A stretch of 64,000 nt of DNA, from contig NZ_JARFJD010000013.1 of assembly GCF_029087225.1 (NCBI RefSeq), positions 1 to 64,000 on the forward strand, written 5' to 3'. The notes under the pieces were generated by a model that worked only from the letters and a program-made list of their open reading frames with translations, was not told the DNA's origin and searched no databases. Source of the stretch: Limnobacter olei (GTDB lineage Bacteria; Pseudomonadota; Gammaproteobacteria; Burkholderiales; Burkholderiaceae_B). The position numbers and the translations under genes are program-made. This document shows, one piece after another, positions 58,952 through 64,000 of this stretch (within the stretch, counting starts at the first letter, position 1; the number at the start of each line of letters is the position of its first letter).

Positions 58952-59982
58952 AGATTTACCTGAATCAATCTGTCGGGTCGAAGCAAGGCGCCCTTCCCAT
59001 CCGTTTCTAAAATGCCTGTTCCCATGAATCGGGAATTGCCTTTGAAGGCTGTATTGCTAACTTCGGTGTTCACATCCTGTGCAGACGTTTCTCCGTACAC
59101 CCGCACTCGCCCTGGCTTGGCATCAACCAGGCTCAGTGGCAACCGTTGCCCGTGCGAAAACCGCCGCGCAAACTCATTGTTCAATTCGACTTTGCCCAAG
59201 CTGCCCAAAAGGGCATCTACCGGGAAAAGCACCGCATCCAAAGCGTCAAAGGGGGTTTCCGATTCACCAAGCACCTTAAGTGCATCCAGGGTGTACGCAC
59301 GTTCCACTTTCAAGTCACCAATTGCCGTTCTGCGCAATTCCGTGAGATAGCCCGCTGTGCCCAAGGCCTTGGCGATGTCTTCGCCCAAGGTGCGCACATA
59401 GGTGCCTTTGCTGCAATTCGCTTCCAGTTCAATGGTGCAACTGCTTTCACCATGGATTGTATTGTGCTCGACTTTCATGACATCCAATTGATGGATCAAA
59501 AGGGTCCGAGCGGGTCTGTCCAATTCAATGCCTTCGCGAGCATACTCGTACAAAGGCTTGCCGTCTTTCTTTAATGCAGAAAACATGGGTGGCGTCTGTT
59601 GAATTTCACCAACAAACTGCGCGCACACTTGTTTTACCTCATCCAAGTTGATGCTTTCAAGGGCGCGGGTACTGACTTTCGTCAATTCTCCCTCGGCGTC
59701 ACCCGTGTTGCTTGAAAACCCAAGCCGCACCTTGGTGCGATAGGTTTTGCTGGCATCGATTAGATCTGCTGCAAACTTGGTGGCCTCACCGAACATCAAT
59801 GGCAGCAAACCGCTTGCGAGCGGGTCTAGCGTGCCGGTGTGACCGGTTTTTTCAGCTCTGTACAAGCGCTTTACAATTTGCAGGGCTTGATTGGACGAGA
59901 AACCAGTTGATTTATCGAACAACAGCACACCCGACAAGGCACGCTTTTGTTTCTTAGTCTCCGCCACCGTCGCCACCACCAT
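58948..59982 (-). CDS. truB: tRNA pseudouridine(55) synthase
   Basis: Makes psi-55 in the T-loop of tRNAs. The ATG at 59982 gives 344 residues and places the start inside the 3' end of rbfA (29-nt overlap); GTGs at 60000 or 59967 are alternatives. The catalytic aspartate lies in [12 protein letters not shown]. The N-terminal [20 protein letters not shown] is typical. The C-terminal PUA-like domain ends [10 protein letters not shown]. Coupled downstream to typA. Confidence 0.95.
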   Translation of the reverse strand: MVVATVAETKKQKRALSGVLLFDKSTGFSSNQALQIVKRLYRAEKTGHTGTLDPLASGLLPLMFGEATKFAADLIDASKTYRTKVRLGFSSNTGDAEGELTKVSTRALESINLDEVKQVCAQFVGEIQQTPPMFSALKKDGKPLYEYAREGIELDRPARTLLIHQLDVMKVEHNTIHGESSCTIELEANCSKGTYVRTLGEDIAKALGTAGYLTELRRTAIGDLKVERAYTLDALKVLGESETPFDALDAVLFPVDALLGSLGKVELNNEFARRFSHGQRLPLSLVDAKPGRVRVYGETSAQDVNTEVSNTAFKGNSRFMGTGILETDGKGALLRPDRLIQVNL

Positions 59983-60358
59983 CCGAATTCGTGGCACCAC
60001 CGCCCTCGCCTTTCAGCGCCCGGTCGATGATTTGAGACATTTCAGCCCCACGCTCCACCGATTGGTCGTGTTTGAAACGCAAGGTAGGCACAGTGTGAAT
60101 GTGCAGCTTCTTGAAAATCAAATTGCGCAAATAACCCGAAGAATCATTCAATGCTTCTTCAGTGGTTTCAGCTGAACCAGTCAACACCGAGAAATACACG
60201 GTTGCGTAGGCGTAATCGGGCGTCAGTTCCACATCAGTGATTGTGACAAACCCAAGCCGTGGGTCTCTCAACTCACGGGGAATCAGCTCAGCCAGGTCTT
60301 TCTGGATTTGCTCGGCAACCCGAATACCTCTGGCTGGTGCTTTTTTCTTGTGACGCAT
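59954..60358 (-). CDS. rbfA: 30S ribosome-binding factor RbfA
   Basis: Late 30S maturation factor needed at low temperature. The ATG at 60358 (MRHKKKAPARG) is preceded by AAGGA 5 nt upstream; 134 residues. The KH-like core includes VAEQIQKDLAELIPRELRDPRLGFVTIT and ATVYFSVL. The tail is Gly/Asp-rich and is encoded by sequence that overlaps the truB N-terminus, which may account for its odd composition. Confidence 0.95.
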   Translation of the reverse strand: MRHKKKAPARGIRVAEQIQKDLAELIPRELRDPRLGFVTITDVELTPDYAYATVYFSVLTGSAETTEEALNDSSGYLRNLIFKKLHIHTVPTLRFKHDQSVERGAEMSQIIDRALKGEGGGATNSDGGGDGGGD

Positions 60359-60385
60359 ACTTTCCTTTTCAAACCCGGGCAGCAA

Positions 60386-63217
60386 TTACAGCTGTGTACG
60401 GGCCACTTCCTTCACTTCAAATGCTTCCAGAATGTCGCCAACCTGGATGTCGTCGTAGTTGTGCAGTTGCAAGCCACACTCAAAGTTCTGACGCACTTCT
60501 TTGGCGTCGTCTTTGAATCGCTTGAGCGAGGCCAACTGACCTGTCCACACCACCACGTTGTCGCGCAACAAGCGAACGCCAGCACCGCGACGAATAACAC
60601 CATCTGTCACCATACAACCAGCGACAGAACCCACTTTGGAGATCTTGTACACTTCGCGGATTTCCACGTTACCGATGATTTCCTCTTTCTTGTCGGGCGT
60701 CAGCATGCCGGTCATGGCGGCCTTAATCTCGTCTACTGCGTCATAAATGATGTTGTAGTAGCGAATATCGACACCGTTGTTCTCGGCTGTTTTACGGGCA
60801 CCTTGATCGGCACGCACGTTAAAGCCGATGATGACTGCTTTGGAGGCCACTGCGAGGTTGACGTCTGATTCGCTGATGCCACCCACTGCCGCGTGCACCA
60901 CTTGCACCTTGACTTCGTCGGTTGACAGTTTTTGCAGGGCGTGTGACAGCGCTTCTTGTGAACCCTGTACATCGGCCTTCAAAATCACAGCCAGGCTCTT
61001 AACTTCGCCCTCGGCCATTTGCTCGAACATGTTTTCAAGCTTGGCGGCTTGTTGCTTGGCCAGCTTCACGTCGCGGAACTTGCCCTGACGGAACAAGGCA
61101 ATTTCACGGGCCTTGCGTTCGTCTGGCAACACAATCACTTCTTCGCCTGCCGCAGGTACATCGCTCAAACCCTGAATTTCTACAGGGATGGACGGGCCGG
61201 CGGAATCAATAGAACGACCGTTTTCGTCAACCATGGCACGTACTCGGCCAAATGCAGAACCTGCCAGCACCACGTCGCCTTTCTTCAAGGTACCGCTTTG
61301 AACCAACACGGTGGCCACTGGGCCCCGGCCCTTGTCCAGTCGGGATTCAACGACCAGACCTTTGGCCGGCGCATCAACCTGGGCTTTCAGTTCCATCACT
61401 TCGGCTTGCAACAACACTTGTTCCAGCAAGTCGTCAATGCCCTTGCCGGTTTTCGCAGACACAGGAACCATGGGTGAATCGCCGCCGTATTCCTCAGGGA
61501 CCACAGAGTGTGTGATCAATTCCTGCTTCACACGCTCTGGGTTGGCATCGGGCTTGTCGATTTTGTTGATAGCCACAACCAAAGGCACATTGGCTGCCTT
61601 GGCATGGTGAATCGCTTCAATGGTTTGGGGCATCACGCCGTCATCGGCGGATACGACCAGAATCACAATGTCGGTTGCCTTGGCACCACGGGCACGCATG
61701 GCAGTAAACGCCTCGTGACCTGGGGTATCCAGGAAGGTGATCATGCCGCGTTCCGTTTCAACGTGGTAAGCACCAATGTGCTGCGTAATGCCGCCAGCTT
61801 CACCAGAGGCCACTTTTGCACTGCGAATGTAGTCAAGCAGTGAAGTTTTACCGTGGTCAACGTGACCCATCACGGTAACGACTGGCGCGCGCGGCACTGA
61901 AGGCGCCTCGGAATGCGCAACGCCTGCCTCTTCGATCATGGCTTCAGGATCGTCGAGCTTGGCTGCAATGGCCTTGTGACCCAATTCTTCAGTCACAATC
62001 ATGGCGGTGTCTTGGTCGAGCACCTGGTTGATGGTCACCATTTGGCCCATCTTCATCAAACACTTGATTACCTCAGCAGCCTTCACCGACATTTTATGCG
62101 CCAGGTCGGCCACAGTAATAGTTTCTGGCACGTGAACATCGCGAACCACAGGTTCAGTGGGCTGATTGAAGTTGCTTTGTTCTTGACTGTGGCGGTTGTT
62201 TTTGCCCTTGGGGCCCTTCCAGCCACCAGCGCCTGTGCGGCCAACACCGGTTTCACCACGTGTTTTCAAACCACCACGGCGGCGGCCTGGTTCTTCCTTT
62301 GCACCCGCAGCGCGAACACCTTTGCGACCACGCTCGGCAGCTGAATCCTCTTCAGTGACAGCAACAATGGCTTTCTCAGGCTTCTTGATTGTCGCGGCCG
62401 GCTTGGGAGGCTCAACCGGCTCCTCAGCCTTCATGACTTTGGATGGCTGGGACATCATGCGGTTAATTGCCGCAACCTCAGCTTCTGCCGCCTTGCGTGC
62501 ACGCTCTTGATTCGCGCTGGCTTTTGCTGCGTCCTCAGCGGCCTTTTTGGCCTTTTGCTCGGCCTTCAACGCATCGGCAGCACGCTGTTCGCGAGCCTTC
62601 GCTTCTTGGGCACGTGCGGCTTGCGCGGCTTCATCTTTAACGTCAGTTTCTTCTTCAGCCTTGGCAGGCTCGGCGCTTTCGGCCTTGGCTTGTTCCACAG
62701 CTTCGTGAGCAAGGCGCTCTTCTTCGGCACGCTGACGCGCTTCTTCCTGAAGCTTCAGTTCGCGCTCGCGCTCTTGCTCAAGCTTGGCTTGTTTTTCTTT
62801 CAGTTCTGCTTCCTGGCGTGCCTTCAACTCGGCCTGGCGCTGGGCTTCAGCGTCGCGGCGGGCTTGTTCTGCGGGTTCAAGCTGAGCTTCCATGACTGGC
62901 TCGCTTTCACCTGCTTTCTCGGCACGCTGAACGAACACACGCTTCTTGCGCACTTCAACCTGCACTGTGCGCGCGCGGCCGCCAGGGCCAGCCTGTTTGA
63001 TTTCACTGGTCTGCTTGCGGGTGAGGGTAATTTTCTTCTGACCGCTTTCAGATCCGTGCGCCTTTCTCAGGCTTTCCAAAAGCTTTCCCTTGTCCGCTTC
63101 AGTAACTGCATCTGCCTCAGAATTTTTGCTCACGCCAGCAGACTTCAACTGCTCCAAAAGAACATCGGCGGGCATTTTCAACTCTGCTGCAAACTGTGCG
63201 ACTGTGGTACTGGTCAT
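60386..63217 (-). CDS. infB: Translation initiation factor IF-2
   Basis: Brings fMet-tRNA to the 30S subunit. The 943 residues are on the long side, as in other betaproteobacteria. The IF2 N-terminal domain (about 1-55) is followed by a highly charged Ala/Glu/Arg/Lys linker (about 100-340). The G domain starts about residue 450 with GHVDHGKT, then [12 protein letters not shown] and the C-terminal domains. It ends 27 bp before rbfA. Confidence 0.98.
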   Translation of the reverse strand: MTSTTVAQFAAELKMPADVLLEQLKSAGVSKNSEADAVTEADKGKLLESLRKAHGSESGQKKITLTRKQTSEIKQAGPGGRARTVQVEVRKKRVFVQRAEKAGESEPVMEAQLEPAEQARRDAEAQRQAELKARQEAELKEKQAKLEQERERELKLQEEARQRAEEERLAHEAVEQAKAESAEPAKAEEETDVKDEAAQAARAQEAKAREQRAADALKAEQKAKKAAEDAAKASANQERARKAAEAEVAAINRMMSQPSKVMKAEEPVEPPKPAATIKKPEKAIVAVTEEDSAAERGRKGVRAAGAKEEPGRRRGGLKTRGETGVGRTGAGGWKGPKGKNNRHSQEQSNFNQPTEPVVRDVHVPETITVADLAHKMSVKAAEVIKCLMKMGQMVTINQVLDQDTAMIVTEELGHKAIAAKLDDPEAMIEEAGVAHSEAPSVPRAPVVTVMGHVDHGKTSLLDYIRSAKVASGEAGGITQHIGAYHVETERGMITFLDTPGHEAFTAMRARGAKATDIVILVVSADDGVMPQTIEAIHHAKAANVPLVVAINKIDKPDANPERVKQELITHSVVPEEYGGDSPMVPVSAKTGKGIDDLLEQVLLQAEVMELKAQVDAPAKGLVVESRLDKGRGPVATVLVQSGTLKKGDVVLAGSAFGRVRAMVDENGRSIDSAGPSIPVEIQGLSDVPAAGEEVIVLPDERKAREIALFRQGKFRDVKLAKQQAAKLENMFEQMAEGEVKSLAVILKADVQGSQEALSHALQKLSTDEVKVQVVHAAVGGISESDVNLAVASKAVIIGFNVRADQGARKTAENNGVDIRYYNIIYDAVDEIKAAMTGMLTPDKKEEIIGNVEIREVYKISKVGSVAGCMVTDGVIRRGAGVRLLRDNVVVWTGQLASLKRFKDDAKEVRQNFECGLQLHNYDDIQVGDILEAFEVKEVARTQL

Positions 63218-63289
63218 CTACTATTCCTTCAAATTCCCTTGCTGACCGGGCCGAGTGGCCCGATTCGACTCTACTCAATGCGGTTTGTA

Positions 63290-64000
63290 TTATTCAAACC
63301 AGTGTGCTCGCGCTTTCATAATGATGTCGCGGGCACGATCTTCTTCAATTCCTGCAATTTCAACCAATTCATCGACTGCCAATTCGGCCAAACCTTCACG
63401 GTCAGAAATTTCAGCGGCTGCCAATTTGCCAACCAGATCGGCATCCACACCTTCGATGGACATCAAATCGCCCGCACCCTCAACCATTTCTTCACGGGCA
63501 ATTGCCTCGGTCAACAATGCATTGCGGGCACGGGTTCTCAGTTCTTCGACAGTGTCTGCGTCAAATGCTTCAATTTCCTGCATTTCAGCGATGGGTACGT
63601 AGGCCACTTCTTCAAGACCGGTGAAGCCTTCTTCGATCAGAATGTTGGCCACTTCCTCGTCCACATCCAGCTTGCTCGTGAACAATTCACGCAACTTGCC
63701 GATTTCTTCTTCGGAACGCTTGGCCGATTCTTCGGGTGTCATGATATTGATTTGCCAGCCGGTGAGGTCGGAAGCCAAACGCACATTCTGACCGCTGCGG
63801 CCAATGGCTTGCGCCAGTTCGGCCTCGTCCACCACCACTTCCATCACATGCTGGTCTTCATCCACAACAATGGATTGAACAGTAGCAGGCGACAAGGCGC
63901 CGATTACAAATTGGGCTGGATCTTCAGACCACAACACGATGTCCACACGCTCGCCGCCCAATTCCTGGGTAACGGCCTGAACGCGAGAACCACGCACGCC
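63290..64000 (-). CDS. nusA: Transcription elongation factor NusA (3' part, cut by window edge)
   Basis: Binds RNA polymerase and takes part in pausing, termination and antitermination. Only the C-terminal 237 residues lie in the window; the frame stays open to base 64000. Visible are part of the KH region (VRGSRVQAV and [18 protein letters not shown]) and the two acidic repeats AR1 and AR2 at the C-terminus ([16 protein letters not shown] and [14 protein letters not shown]) typical of beta/gamma NusA. The gap to infB is 72 bp; rimP should lie upstream, outside the window. Confidence 0.97.
   Translation of the reverse strand, partial: GVRGSRVQAVTQELGGERVDIVLWSEDPAQFVIGALSPATVQSIVVDEDQHVMEVVVDEAELAQAIGRSGQNVRLASDLTGWQINIMTPEESAKRSEEEIGKLRELFTSKLDVDEEVANILIEEGFTGLEEVAYVPIAEMQEIEAFDADTVEELRTRARNALLTEAIAREEMVEGAGDLMSIEGVDADLVGKLAAAEISDREGLAELAVDELVEIAGIEEDRARDIIMKARAHWFE

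Overview
The window is an ordinary stretch of chromosome from a betaproteobacterium, most likely order Burkholderiales. The evidence is gene order: hrcA/nadK/recN beside fur/bamE, hflX-hflK-hflC-DUF2065-hisZ-purA, nusA-infB-rbfA-truB-typA, and small Burkholderiales-type proteins (Trp-rich membrane protein, DUF1841, PHA granule-region protein). G+C looks close to 50%, low for the order, and the content would fit a Limnobacter-like organism, but the genus is a guess. No rRNA, insertion sequence, prophage, CRISPR array or toxin-antitoxin pair was seen.

Layout. 1-6.4 kb: heat-shock and heme block on the minus strand (hrcA, hemH, grpE, dnaK, dnaJ). 6.5-13.6 kb: nadK-recN, fur against bamE-dapB, a zapB-like gene with zapA and 6S RNA, a TauE/SafE permease, lgt. 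13.7-24.2 kb: ilvD, a Trp-rich small protein, a cytochrome c, an orphan tripartite-tricarboxylate-type binding protein, a complete branched-chain amino-acid ABC transporter (livJ divergent from livHMGF), a 2Fe-2S flavin reductase and an epimerase-like protein. 24.2-31.9 kb: a PHA granule-region protein, an orphan TRAP receptor with an orphan LutC, fdxA-fpr, and a tight phaZ-rnfB-nth-FIST-DUF1841 run. 31.9-36.1 kb: two small cytochromes c, a MoxR/VWA pair, a glycine-zipper protein and an unrecognised protein. 36.1-45.7 kb: htpG, rnr-rlmB-parC, tRNA-Leu(CAG), a DUF481 outer-membrane protein. 45.2-57 kb: hfq-hflX-hflK-hflC-DUF2065-hisZ-purA-phosphoribosyltransferase, YihY, wrbA-DUF2069-FAD oxidase, dusA. 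57-64 kb: typA, truB, rbfA, infB and the 3' part of nusA.

Regulation is the most informative part. Three near-perfect heat-shock (sigma-32) promoters of identical geometry (CTTGAA, 14 bp, CCCCATNT-like) stand before grpE, dnaK and htpG; the grpE one is embedded in a 9-7-9 inverted repeat. A strong sigma-70 promoter drives tRNA-Leu and abuts the rnr start codon. The phaZ leader carries three closely packed inverted repeats. 6S RNA is clear from its closing stem, its conserved 3' half and its terminator. Many genes overlap by ATGA (livH-M-G, rnfB-nth-FIST, hisZ-purA, truB-typA), indicating translational coupling.

I found no convincing undescribed system. The items most worth a second look are the heat-shock promoter set, the phaZ leader, the nth-FIST-DUF1841 linkage, the two orphan periplasmic receptors, and the unrecognised gene at 35.7 kb. 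Where starts were ambiguous I chose by Shine-Dalgarno spacing, family N-terminus or stop-start overlap, and say so in the entry.
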